In this document: positions 42,323-50,739 of the stretch, one piece after another | Layout: each line of letters begins with the position of its first letter | Numbering within the stretch: the first letter of the stretch is position 1 | Source of the DNA: Streptomyces sp. S.PNR 29 | GTDB taxonomy: Bacteria; Actinomycetota; Actinomycetes; Streptomycetales; Streptomycetaceae | Direction of reading: 5' to 3' | DNA length: 64,000 bases | Assembly (NCBI RefSeq): GCF_030386795.1 | Contig: NZ_JANUQM010000005.1 | Location: 124,001-188,000 of the forward strand | Program-made: the position numbers and the translations under genes | Notes under the pieces: model-generated | Databases searched by the model: none | What the model was told of the DNA's origin: nothing | The model's input: the letters and a program-made list of their open reading frames with translations, nothing else

Positions 42323-43087
42323 ATGAAGCTCGACAAGCCGGTGACCGGCGGGCCCTGCTGGGCCGAGCTGGGGACCAGCGACCTGGAGGCGGCCAAGCGG
42401 TTCTACACGAGGCTGTTCGGCTGGCGTCCCGAGACGGATCCGCGTCAGGAGGCCGGCGGCTACACGGTCGCGCACCTCGGGGACGCCGCGGTGGCCGCGC
42501 TGACGCCGCTGTACCAGCCGTCGCAGCCCGTCGCGTGGAACGTGTCGTTCGCCGTGAGCGACGCGGACGCCACCGCACGGGAGGTGACGGCGGCCGGCGG
42601 CACGGTCCTGCTCGGTCCGATGGACGTGTTCGACGTGGGCCGCTTCGCGGTGGCCGCCGACCCGACCGGCGCGGTCTTCCAGCTGTGGCAGGCTCGGTCC
42701 TTCCCCGGAGCCGGGCTGTTCAACGAACCGGGCGCGCTGGGCTGGGTGGAGCTGCTGACCCGCGAGCCCGAGCGGGCCGTGGACTTCTACACGACGGTCT
42801 TCGGCTGGAGCATCGACGGTTCGGAGCAGTACACGCAGTGGGGCGTCGGTGGCGAGGACTTCGGCGGCATGGTGACGATGGACGACAAGTTCCCGCACGA
42901 GGTACCGGCGCACTGGCTGCCGTACTTCGCCGTGGCGGACGTCGACGCCACGGCGGCCGACGCGACCCAGGCGGGCGGCACCGTGCTGATGGAGCCGACG
43001 TCCGTGCCGGACGGGCCGCGCATCGCGGTGCTGCGGGACCCCCAGGCGGCGGTGTTCGGCGTGTACCGGGCGGGCGACGAGGGCTGA
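42323..43087 (+). CDS. VOC family protein with two glyoxalase repeats
   Basis: The 254-residue protein is two tandem VOC modules: GGPCWAELGTSDLEAAKRFYTRLFGW and GALGWVELLTREPERAVDFYTTVFGW, each followed by a second half-domain ending VAADPTGAVFQLWQ and VLRDPQAAVFGVYRAG. The pair of FGW tails is characteristic of actinomycete proteins sometimes labelled hydroxylase or 27/30-kDa antigen-like. No defined substrate is known. ATG 42323 follows CTGGAAGGAACGCC, a good ribosome binding site. Confidence 0.87.
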   Translation: MKLDKPVTGGPCWAELGTSDLEAAKRFYTRLFGWRPETDPRQEAGGYTVAHLGDAAVAALTPLYQPSQPVAWNVSFAVSDADATAREVTAAGGTVLLGPMDVFDVGRFAVAADPTGAVFQLWQARSFPGAGLFNEPGALGWVELLTREPERAVDFYTTVFGWSIDGSEQYTQWGVGGEDFGGMVTMDDKFPHEVPAHWLPYFAVADVDATAADATQAGGTVLMEPTSVPDGPRIAVLRDPQAAVFGVYRAGDEG

Positions 43088-43117
43088 GCCCACCGGACAC
43101 CGGCGGACGCCGTCCGT

Positions 43118-43148
43118 TTGCGCTGAAGTGCGCTCCAGCTCCTAACGT
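43118..43148 (+). promoter_or_regulatory. MerR-type promoter of the aldo/keto reductase gene
   Basis: TTGCGC (43118-43123) and TAACGT (43143-43148) are separated by 19 bp. Within the spacer CTGAAGTGCGCTCCAG (43123-43138) is an imperfect 16-bp palindrome, related to the TGGAGTGCACTCCA at 4480-4493. Spacer length and operator position are the MerR signature. No merR gene is visible nearby. Confidence 0.65.
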
Positions 43149-43180
43149 CGTGCGCAAGACCAGCCCGGAGGGAAGAGATC

Positions 43181-44233
43181 GTGCGTTACACACTGTTCGG
43201 CAGGACCGGTCTGCGGGTGAGCGAGCTGAGCCTCGGTGCGATGACCATCGGTGACGACTGGGGCTGGGGCGCCGACAAGGAGACCAGTGCGCGGATCGTC
43301 GACGCCTACGCGGAGGCGGGCGGCAACTTCGTCGACACCGCCAACAACTACACCGACGGCAGTTCGGAGCGGATCCTCGGCGAGCTGCTGGAGGGGCGGC
43401 GCGATGAGTTCGTGCTGGCCAGCAAGTACACCTGCGGGACCCGTGAGGGGGATGTCAACGCGGCGGGCAACCACCGCAAGAACCTGCTCCAGTCGGTGGA
43501 GGCGAGTCTGCGGCGGCTGCGCACCGACCGGCTGGACGTGCTGTGGGTGCACGCCCGGGACAACTTCACCCCGGTCGAGGAGGTCATGCGCGCCCTGGAC
43601 GACCTGGTCCGGACCGGCAAGGTGCTGTACGTCGGCGTCTCCGACTGGCCCGCCTGGGAGATCGCGCAGGCCAGCACCCTGGCCGAGCTGCGGGGGTGGA
43701 CGGCGTTCGCCGGTTCGCAGCTGCGCTACAACCTGCTGGAGCGCACCCCGGAGCGTGAACTGCTGCCCCAGGCGCGGGCGTTCGACCAGGCCGTGCTGGC
43801 CTGGGGGCCGCTGGCGGCCGGACGGCTCACCGGCAAGTACCGGCGGGGCGAGACAGGTCGGCTGGCCGCCTCGGGTGCCGGGGCCGACCCGCGCGAGGAG
43901 GCGGTGGTCACCGCCGTGCTGGAGATCGCCGAGCAGGGCGGCTGGAGCCCGGCCCAGGTCGCCCTGGCCTGGCTGCTGTCCCGCCCCGGCAACGTGGTCC
44001 CGATCATCGCGGCCACCAAGGAGACCCAGCTCGCCGACAACCTCGCCGCCGTCGACGTCCGCCTCGACGCCGACGCCCTCGCCCGCCTCGACGAGGTGAG
44101 CGCGGTACCGCTGGGCTTCCCGCACGACTTCGTCCGGGAACCGGCCATCACCCGCAACATCTACGGCGAACGCTGGTCCGCCATCGACGACCGCCGCTCC
44201 ACCCACCGCCGCTCGGTGCACGACGTGCTCTGA
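43181..44233 (+). CDS. Aldo/keto reductase
   Basis: The 350-residue TIM-barrel oxidoreductase has the family tetrad: Asp and Tyr in FVDTANNYTDGSSERILG, Lys in VLASKYTCG and His in VLWVHARDNFTP. NADPH-binding VALAWLLSRPGNVVPIIAATKETQLADNL is near the C-terminus. It is of the AKR11/YdhF-like group that uses unknown carbonyl substrates. The start GTG 43181 follows GGAGGGAAGAGATC. It is preceded by a MerR-type promoter, so it is probably stress- or ligand-induced. Confidence 0.92.
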   Translation: MRYTLFGRTGLRVSELSLGAMTIGDDWGWGADKETSARIVDAYAEAGGNFVDTANNYTDGSSERILGELLEGRRDEFVLASKYTCGTREGDVNAAGNHRKNLLQSVEASLRRLRTDRLDVLWVHARDNFTPVEEVMRALDDLVRTGKVLYVGVSDWPAWEIAQASTLAELRGWTAFAGSQLRYNLLERTPERELLPQARAFDQAVLAWGPLAAGRLTGKYRRGETGRLAASGAGADPREEAVVTAVLEIAEQGGWSPAQVALAWLLSRPGNVVPIIAATKETQLADNLAAVDVRLDADALARLDEVSAVPLGFPHDFVREPAITRNIYGERWSAIDDRRSTHRRSVHDVL

Positions 44234-44249
44234 GACAGGCTGTCCGGGC

Positions 44250-46823
44250 TCACGCCAGCGGGGTCACCGTCACCCGGTCGACGACCGGCGCGTACGCGGA
44301 GCGCTGGCCGTGCGGGTTGCGGGTGACGCCGTCGAAGCCGGGGAGTTCGTCGGCGGTGAAGGTGACGGTGTTGGTGCCCTTCTTCAGGGTGACGGGGACG
44401 GACAGCTCCCAGAAGTTGTTGAAGTGGAAGGTGGTGGGGAACAGGACGCGGCGCGGGGCGGCACCGTCGACCGAGACGTCCGCGTGGCGGCAGATCGGGT
44501 CGGGGTTGTAGTGCGTGGCGGGGGCCTGCTCACCGTTGGAGTAGCGGATGGTCAGCGCGTGCCGTCCGTCGCGCTCGGCCGTCACCGTCAGCGCGAGCGC
44601 GTTGCCGGTCCCGCCGCCGATGCCGTCGACGGCCTTGCCGCCGGTGGCGTACGGGTAGGCGCCGGTGACCCGCGCGGTGCCGGTCAGGACGCCGTCCTCG
44701 GCCGGATACACGGTGACCGGCAGCAGTCCGCGGGACGGGCCGGTGCTCAGCCGGTCCACGACGAGACGCTCCGAAGTCGCGGTGACGGTGAGCTTGTTGA
44801 CGCCCGCGGCCAGGAACAGCGGGACGGGTCCCCGCGCGACGTGCCCGACGTCCTCTCCGTTGACGGTCAGCAGCCCGTCCCCGGGCCCGAGCAGGTCGAC
44901 GGTCACGCTCGCCTCCCCGTCCCGGTCGGCGTGCACCCAGAAGGTGACGGTGCCGCCCCGGGGCAGTACGGCGGCGCCGGGACCCGAGACGCCGCGATAG
45001 GCGTAGTCGACGTGGGCTCCGCCGCCGAGGCAGGCGTACTCGGCCTCGTACAGCGCGGGCGCGGTGACCTGGTCGTCGCGCAGGGCCAGATCGAGCTTGT
45101 CGATCACCGCGTCGCCCCGCGTGGTGCCGAGGTCGGGGTCCTGCGCGGCGAGGGTGATCCGGTGCCGGCCGGCGGTCAGCTCGACACGGGTGTCGGTGTG
45201 ACCCCACACCGCCCACTTGTAGCCGAGCGGCAGCAGCAGTTCGTGCGGGTCCTCGCCGTCCACGCGCAGGAAGACGTTGGTGGGGCCCTGCTCCCGCACC
45301 AGGTCGGCCTGGTTGTGGGAGTTGGCGTACACGGCGATGTCGTACGTGCCGTTCTGCGGGACCTCGACGTCGAAGGCGAGCACGCCGTCGGATCCGGTGC
45401 GCAGACCGCCCACGTGGTAGCCGCCGGAGGTCGCGAACCGGTCGACGCCGGCCGGGGAGCCCTCGGGGCCGTTCTTCGAGTAACCGCCGCCCGTGTAGGA
45501 CGCGTCCTCGGCCTCGTACGTCCGCCGCCAGCCGACCGAGGGCGGTGTGAGGGGCGCTCCGTTGCCGCCGGGCGAGAGGATCACATGGTAGGCGGACATC
45601 TCGTTCAGGCCGGTGACCGGGAGGGTCACCCTGCCGTCCACGACGGGCAGTTCGTCGTCCCGGAGCCGCAGCGGCTGGGGGCAGAAGCCGACCTGGCCGG
45701 TCCACGGGATCTCCTCCAGCCGGACGTGGACGACCGTGCCGAGGACGTCCGGGTCGACGCCCTCGAAGACGACGTCCGCGGCCCCGCCCGCCCCGCCGAA
45801 CAGCGCCCGCGCCTGCCGCTTGGCCCGGTCGAGCGTGGCGAGGCCCTGCAGCGTGTACTGCACACCCGGGTGCGGCGGGGTGACCTGGACGGTGGTGCCG
45901 GTCAGCCGGCCGTAGGAGTTGAACAGCCACCACTGGCCGTTGCCCTTGTTCGCCTCGACCGCCGAGTCGTTGAGGTTGCCGGCGATGTTCCAGTACGCCA
46001 TGTCGGCGTCGATCTTCGACTCCTCGATGGCGGCGATCCACTGGATCATCTGTCCGGGGACGGACAGGTGGTAGTTGTGCGCGTACTCGTTGATGTTGAC
46101 GGGCAGCGGGCCGATGCCCAGCTCCCGTTCCATCTCGCGGTACTTGGCGACGTTGGTGCGGACCTCGGCCGGGGAGGACAGCTCGTGCCAGGTGACCACG
46201 TCGGGCAGCACGTCGTGGGTCTTGGCGAACTCCAGGAAGTTCCTGACCTCGGGGTAGAGGATGCAGGTGTTGGGACCGGCGATCCGCGCTGCCGGGTGCA
46301 GTTCTCTGATCAGGCGGTAAGTCTCCGTCCAGGCCGCGAAGTAGTGCTCCGGGGCATCGCGCCAGGAGGTGCGGTCGTGGCTCCACTCCCCCGTGCCGAA
46401 CATGTTGCCCTCGGGCTCGTTGAACGGGACGTACACGACATGTGACGCGTATGTGCCACCGAGCGCGAGGACCTGTTCGACCTGCCTGCGGATCCGCGAG
46501 CGGAAGTCGGCCAGTCGCTGCTCGCCGGTGGCGCCGGGCCATTCGTAGGGGAAGCCGCGGTAGATGTCCGGCATGTAGACGTAGACGTCCCGGCCTCCGG
46601 ACTCGACGAAGGCCGGCAGGACCTCCAGGGCGTCGGCGCCGGGGTGCTGGACGCCGTCCTGGGCCTTGGTCGCGAGCGTGCGGACGTACATGCCCTCGAC
46701 GAGGGTGCGGCTGGGCACGCCGTCGCCGTACAGACCGTAGAGGGATCCGCTCGCTCCGCCGTGGAAGGGGCCTGTCTCGGCACCGAGGTCGATGGTGAGG
46801 GTCTCGGGGGTGTCGGCTGCCAC
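44250..46823 (-). CDS. GH39-like glycoside hydrolase with C-terminal CBM-like domains
   Basis: The 857-residue protein has an N-terminal TIM-barrel-type region (residues 1-410). VYVPFNEPEGN near residue 133 holds the acid/base Glu of the N-E-P clan A glycosidases, and PVNINEYAHNY near residue 245 may supply the nucleophile Glu. Three beta-sandwich modules follow: YEAEDASYTGGGYSKNG (about residue 432), YEAEYACLGGGAHVDYAYRG (about 595) and VYPAEDGVLTGTARVTGAYP (about 708), each resembling CBM6/35 domains. No signal peptide is seen at GTG 46823, so export, if any, is unclear. It is monocistronic, with an imperfect palindrome (CCAGT...ACTGG, 46856-46876) upstream. Confidence 0.75.
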   Translation of the reverse strand: MAADTPETLTIDLGAETGPFHGGASGSLYGLYGDGVPSRTLVEGMYVRTLATKAQDGVQHPGADALEVLPAFVESGGRDVYVYMPDIYRGFPYEWPGATGEQRLADFRSRIRRQVEQVLALGGTYASHVVYVPFNEPEGNMFGTGEWSHDRTSWRDAPEHYFAAWTETYRLIRELHPAARIAGPNTCILYPEVRNFLEFAKTHDVLPDVVTWHELSSPAEVRTNVAKYREMERELGIGPLPVNINEYAHNYHLSVPGQMIQWIAAIEESKIDADMAYWNIAGNLNDSAVEANKGNGQWWLFNSYGRLTGTTVQVTPPHPGVQYTLQGLATLDRAKRQARALFGGAGGAADVVFEGVDPDVLGTVVHVRLEEIPWTGQVGFCPQPLRLRDDELPVVDGRVTLPVTGLNEMSAYHVILSPGGNGAPLTPPSVGWRRTYEAEDASYTGGGYSKNGPEGSPAGVDRFATSGGYHVGGLRTGSDGVLAFDVEVPQNGTYDIAVYANSHNQADLVREQGPTNVFLRVDGEDPHELLLPLGYKWAVWGHTDTRVELTAGRHRITLAAQDPDLGTTRGDAVIDKLDLALRDDQVTAPALYEAEYACLGGGAHVDYAYRGVSGPGAAVLPRGGTVTFWVHADRDGEASVTVDLLGPGDGLLTVNGEDVGHVARGPVPLFLAAGVNKLTVTATSERLVVDRLSTGPSRGLLPVTVYPAEDGVLTGTARVTGAYPYATGGKAVDGIGGGTGNALALTVTAERDGRHALTIRYSNGEQAPATHYNPDPICRHADVSVDGAAPRRVLFPTTFHFNNFWELSVPVTLKKGTNTVTFTADELPGFDGVTRNPHGQRSAYAPVVDRVTVTPLA

Positions 46824-47068
46824 GGCATCCCAGCTTTCGTTCGGTATTTCGTACGCCAGTCGATGACTCGAACTGGCCTGGTCGAACGTAAGAGAGTGCC
46901 CGGATCACGTCAACGGTCGGTCGGCCTCCGAAACTTCCGAAAGCGCGGCCTGGCGACTCCGGACGGGAGGCGGCGGCCGGGCCACTCGAACCCGGCACGA
47001 TGAAAGGCGCGATCTTGGGCAGTCGTGGGAGTGATCTTCGCATCGATCTCGTAAGGGGGCTCATCAGC

Positions 47069-47809
47069 GTGACCGCACCTGCGCGTCGCACCGCACCGGC
47101 GAACCGCCGACGTGCGTTCGACCTCCGCTCGACCGCCCTGTTCTTCGCCCTTCTCGCCGTGGCCGTGAGCATCCTGGGCTTCGCGGCTCGTACGGTGGCC
47201 GACACCTTCGACCGGCACCCCGGCTGGGCATTCGCCCTGGCCCTCGTGGGGGTTGCGGGCTTGCTGGGCCTGCGGCGCCGGTTGCACGTGGCCAGAGCGG
47301 CACGTCGGGCCGCGGCCGCACTCGACGAAGCGGCAAGGGAGGCGGCCGACGAGCTGGAGAGCCTGGCGCCTCCCCGCGAGAGTCCGGCCACGGGGACCGG
47401 CGTCGACTACGACGCGCTGGACCCCGAGGAGTTCGAGGCGGCGATCGCCGCCCTCTGCGAACGCGACGGATGCTCCGGCGTCGACGTCGTGGGCGGCGCC
47501 GGGGATCTGGGCGCCGATGTCGTGGCCGTGACCCCCGACGGGCGTCGTGTCGTCATCCAGTGCAAGCACTACGGGGACACTCACCGGGTCGGCTCCCAGG
47601 AACTGCAGCGCTTCGGCGGCACCTGCTTCACCGTCCACGAGGCCGACGTCGCCGTCCTGGTCACCACCAGCGACTTCACCACGCCGGCGGCGGAGTACGC
47701 CGAACAGTGCGGGATCGTGTGCGTGGACCGGCAGTCCCTGCTGGCATGGACGGACGGCACCGGGACCCGGCCCTGGGAAGCCACCGGTGACGCCCGGGCG
47801 GGTCAGTGA
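47069..47809 (+). CDS. Membrane-anchored Mrr-type restriction endonuclease domain protein
   Basis: The 246-residue protein has two N-terminal membrane segments (residues about 20-38 and 53-72), a short charged linker and a PD-(D/E)xK nuclease domain: LDPEEFEAAIAALCERDG, then GAGDLGADVVAVTPDGRRVVIQCKHYG with the catalytic D...QxK pattern, and a C-terminal TFTT-like region. Mrr-cat proteins cut modified DNA, and membrane versions are suspected to act on incoming DNA. I prefer GTG 47069, behind AAGGGGG, over an in-frame ATG at 47000. There is no methyltransferase beside it. Confidence 0.78.
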   Translation: MTAPARRTAPANRRRAFDLRSTALFFALLAVAVSILGFAARTVADTFDRHPGWAFALALVGVAGLLGLRRRLHVARAARRAAAALDEAAREAADELESLAPPRESPATGTGVDYDALDPEEFEAAIAALCERDGCSGVDVVGGAGDLGADVVAVTPDGRRVVIQCKHYGDTHRVGSQELQRFGGTCFTVHEADVAVLVTTSDFTTPAAEYAEQCGIVCVDRQSLLAWTDGTGTRPWEATGDARAGQ

Positions 47810-47873
47810 GACGGGTGTCAGGCGCCCGGCCGGATCGGCCGCCGTGCCACAGGTCAAGCATCGGAGCATGCCT

Positions 47874-49325
47874 TCAGCCGATGGTGACGACACGCGCCCA
47901 GGACGGTGGGGTGTCCGGGACGTAGCCGGGGTTCTCCTCGTCCACGGCGCGGCCGGGGCGGGGGAAGAGTCCGACGACGGTGCGGCAGGGCGGCTGCGCG
48001 GAGGGCCACGGCGTCTGACCGTCCGTCAGGGCGACGATCACGTCCGGGCGTGGCCGGGAGCGGAGCGCCCGGGCGAAACCCGAGCGCAGATCCGTTCCCC
48101 CACCGCCGATCAGTGCGAGGTTCTCGGCACGGCAGAGCGGGACGGCGACCCCGGCCACCGCGTCGCAGGAGATCACCGAGACCAGGTCGCGCCGCCCGCC
48201 CACCGCCCGCGAGATCGCCGCCACCTCCAGCAGCGCGCTGCCCAGCTCGGCGTCGCTCACCGACCCCGAGGTATCGATCACGACGCACACCCGGGGAGGT
48301 GTCCGGCGCAGGCTCGGCAGCAGGACTCCGGGGACACCGGCCGAGCGCCGGGACGGACGCCGGTAGCTGTGGTCCTCGCCCACCCCCGGCCCACCCGCCG
48401 CCGAGCGGACCGCCGCCCCCAGCAACTGCCGCCACGGCTGCGGCGGATGGAACGCCTCGTCCGCCCATCGGCGCCACCCCTCCGGCGCGTCGCCCGGTCG
48501 GCCCTTGATCCCCTCCGCGACCCGGAAGCGGACCGCGTCCCGCTGCTGCCTGCTCAGCCCGTGTGCCCCGTCGGGCCCCAGCTCCCACGGCCGGTCCTGT
48601 CCGTCGGCGCCACTGCCGCAGTCCAGCCAGGCCAGGTCCGCGGCGAGCCCGGACATCGACGCCGTCCGCAGGTACTCCTCCATCAGCAGCCCGTCGGGCA
48701 GCCGCAGCAGCGAGGGCAGCACCGCCCCGGCCGGCCTGGGCAGACCGTCGCCGTAGATGTCGTCGTTGATCTCGAAGTCGGCGGCGATGTTCCGCCGCAG
48801 CCTCTCCCAGCCTGCGGCCGGGGGTGCCCCCGTCTCGCTTCTCCCCCAGCCTCCGGCCGGAGGGGCCCCCGTCTCGCGGCGCTCGCCCGGCCCGTGCTCC
48901 TCCTGCTCGCGCGCATACCGTTCGCCCCGCCCGTGGTGGTCCCTGAGCAGATGGGAGACCTCGTGCACCCAGACGCCCGCCAGCTCCTCCACGGAGGTGC
49001 GGGCCACGAAGCCGGGAGAGACGTAGCAGCGCCAGTACGCGTCCACCGCCATCGTCGGCACCGACCGGTCCTCCACCACGTGCAGCGCGAAGAGCGCGCA
49101 GGCCAGGTAGGGACGGACCTTCACGGCGTGCAGCCGGGCGGCCAGCAACTTCTCCATGTCCAGCGGGAGTCGGGGCAGGCCGGCCGGCTCGCCGGAGCCG
49201 GCCGGAGGCCCCGGCACGGTGGCCCGCACCGGGCGCGGCGGCGCCGGCCGGGACATCGGACGCGGCAACGGGCGCGGTCCCGGGGCCTTCGAGGCCCCCG
49301 TCACCGGCATTGCGGGGCCCGTCAT
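47874..49325 (-). CDS. DUF2201 putative metallopeptidase with VWA-like domain
   Basis: The 483-residue protein starts at ATG 49325, overlapping the stop of the AAA ATPase gene by 4 bp. Residues 60-260 form a DUF2201-type putative metallopeptidase with ELAGVWVHEVSHLLRDHHGRG (HExxH). The C-terminal 150 residues form a VWA-like domain with the MIDAS motif CVVIDTSGSVSD and LIGGGGTDLRSGF. The middle carries a short internal tandem duplication (TGAPPAGGWGRSETGAPPAAGWE). Such proteins pair with MoxR-type ATPases, which remodel a partner complex. Target unknown. It completes a three-gene operon. Confidence 0.85.
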   Translation of the reverse strand: MTGPAMPVTGASKAPGPRPLPRPMSRPAPPRPVRATVPGPPAGSGEPAGLPRLPLDMEKLLAARLHAVKVRPYLACALFALHVVEDRSVPTMAVDAYWRCYVSPGFVARTSVEELAGVWVHEVSHLLRDHHGRGERYAREQEEHGPGERRETGAPPAGGWGRSETGAPPAAGWERLRRNIAADFEINDDIYGDGLPRPAGAVLPSLLRLPDGLLMEEYLRTASMSGLAADLAWLDCGSGADGQDRPWELGPDGAHGLSRQQRDAVRFRVAEGIKGRPGDAPEGWRRWADEAFHPPQPWRQLLGAAVRSAAGGPGVGEDHSYRRPSRRSAGVPGVLLPSLRRTPPRVCVVIDTSGSVSDAELGSALLEVAAISRAVGGRRDLVSVISCDAVAGVAVPLCRAENLALIGGGGTDLRSGFARALRSRPRPDVIVALTDGQTPWPSAQPPCRTVVGLFPRPGRAVDEENPGYVPDTPPSWARVVTIG

Positions 49326-50629
49326 CGGCGCACCCCTGTCGCCCGCCCGGCGTCGGCCGCCGCCGCTGCCCGCCCCACCGACCGGTCCGCCCGCCGGGCG
49401 AGACCGACCACCCCGGCCAGCCGTTCCACCGCCTCCGGCACCTCCCAGTCGTCGCGCCGCAGCGCGGCCAGCGCCGTCGCCGGGGCGACCACCAGGTCCG
49501 GCGGGCCGGTCTCCAGCGCCCGGACCAGCACCGCCCAGCCCGCCTCCCACCGCGCCCGCTCCGGCCGCGCCCCGACGGCGGCCACCACCGCCTCCAGCGA
49601 CGCCTGCCGCAGATCGCCCCGCACCGGCAGTTCGGCCGAGGCCGGATCGGCCAGCAGCGACTCCGGGTCCGGCAGGTCCATCCGGTCCAGATGGGCGAGG
49701 AGTTCGAGCCCCGGCCCGTCCCCCACCGCGCCCCGCACCAGCAGCGCCAGCACCTCACGAGAGACGGAGGCCGCCGTGCCGAAGGCCAGCAGGGTCAACG
49801 CGGCCTCCCAGCTCCGGGGCGAGGGCCAGGCGCCGCCGCGCCGCGTCTCGGTGCTCGGCAGCCGGTGGATCAGCGTCGGCCGGGTGGTGAGGAAGCCGCA
49901 GACCGCGCGCCGGGCGAGGGCCACCGCCTCCGGCAGCCGCTCCGGCACCAGCCGGGGCAGCTCCGCCCGGGGCCAGACCCCGCCCAGCCCGCGCACCACC
50001 ACCTCACGGTCGTGCACCCAGTGCAGATGCACGAAGCGGTTGGCCAGCGGCGGGCTCAGCTCCCACCCGTCCGCCGCCGACGCGCGCGGATTGGCGGCGG
50101 CCACGATCCGCACCCCCGGCGGCAGTTGCAGCGCACCGACCCTCCGCTCCAGGACGACCCGGAGCAGTGCGGCCTGGACGGCCGGGGTGGCGGTGGAGAG
50201 CTCGTCCAGGAAGAGCAGCCCCCGTCCGGCCCGGACGAGCTCCACGGCCCATTGCGGTGGGGCCATCGGCACGCCCTTCACCGCCGGGTCGTCGCCCACG
50301 ATGGGCAGCCCGGAGAAGTCGGACGGCTCGTGGACGCTGGCGATCACGGTGGTCAGCGGCAGGTCGAGGGAGGCGGCGAGCTGCGTCAGGGCCGCGGTCT
50401 TGCCGATACCCGGCTCGCCCCAGAGCAGCACGGGCAGGTCGGCAGCGACCGCCAGGGTGAGCGCTTCGAGCTGCTCGTCGGGGCGCGGCTCGGTGGTGGT
50501 CGTCCGCAGGAGGGTCAGGAGGTCGTCGGCGAGGGCGAGCTGGGCGCCGGTTCGGGATGCGCCGGCGGGGGTGGGTGCGGGCGTGCCGGCGGCCGGCGGC
50601 GCGCCGGGCAGGAAGGTACTGAGGGTCAT
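49322..50629 (-). CDS. MoxR-type AAA+ ATPase
   Basis: The 435-residue protein begins at ATG 50629, with AGGTGAT directly upstream. An N-terminal Pro/Ala-rich stretch leads to Walker A WGEPGIGKTAALTQLA, VHEPSDFSGLPI, Walker B LLFLDELSTATPAVQAALL, sensor 1 VRIVAAANPRASAADGW and arginine-rich PSPRSWEAAL, the layout of MoxR-type chaperone ATPases. The C-terminal 200 residues are helical. MoxR ATPases with VWA partners activate or assemble protein complexes. It overlaps the VWA gene by 4 bp and follows the unknown 497-aa gene after 110 bp. Confidence 0.9.
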   Translation of the reverse strand: MTLSTFLPGAPPAAGTPAPTPAGASRTGAQLALADDLLTLLRTTTTEPRPDEQLEALTLAVAADLPVLLWGEPGIGKTAALTQLAASLDLPLTTVIASVHEPSDFSGLPIVGDDPAVKGVPMAPPQWAVELVRAGRGLLFLDELSTATPAVQAALLRVVLERRVGALQLPPGVRIVAAANPRASAADGWELSPPLANRFVHLHWVHDREVVVRGLGGVWPRAELPRLVPERLPEAVALARRAVCGFLTTRPTLIHRLPSTETRRGGAWPSPRSWEAALTLLAFGTAASVSREVLALLVRGAVGDGPGLELLAHLDRMDLPDPESLLADPASAELPVRGDLRQASLEAVVAAVGARPERARWEAGWAVLVRALETGPPDLVVAPATALAALRRDDWEVPEAVERLAGVVGLARRADRSVGRAAAAADAGRATGVRR

Positions 50630-50739
50630 GCGAATCACCTGGGATGGGATAAGGGGACGGGACGGCCCGTCCCGGATGTCGTGGGGGCGCGCGGCGCGGG
50701 GTGCGCGTACAGGAAAGGGACTTCGGTGGGCGCAGCCGG

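Noticed and set aside
44530..47391. A 953-codon minus frame overlapping the GH39-like gene
   Set aside because: It is an out-of-frame shadow. The 857-residue frame has catalytic and CBM motifs.
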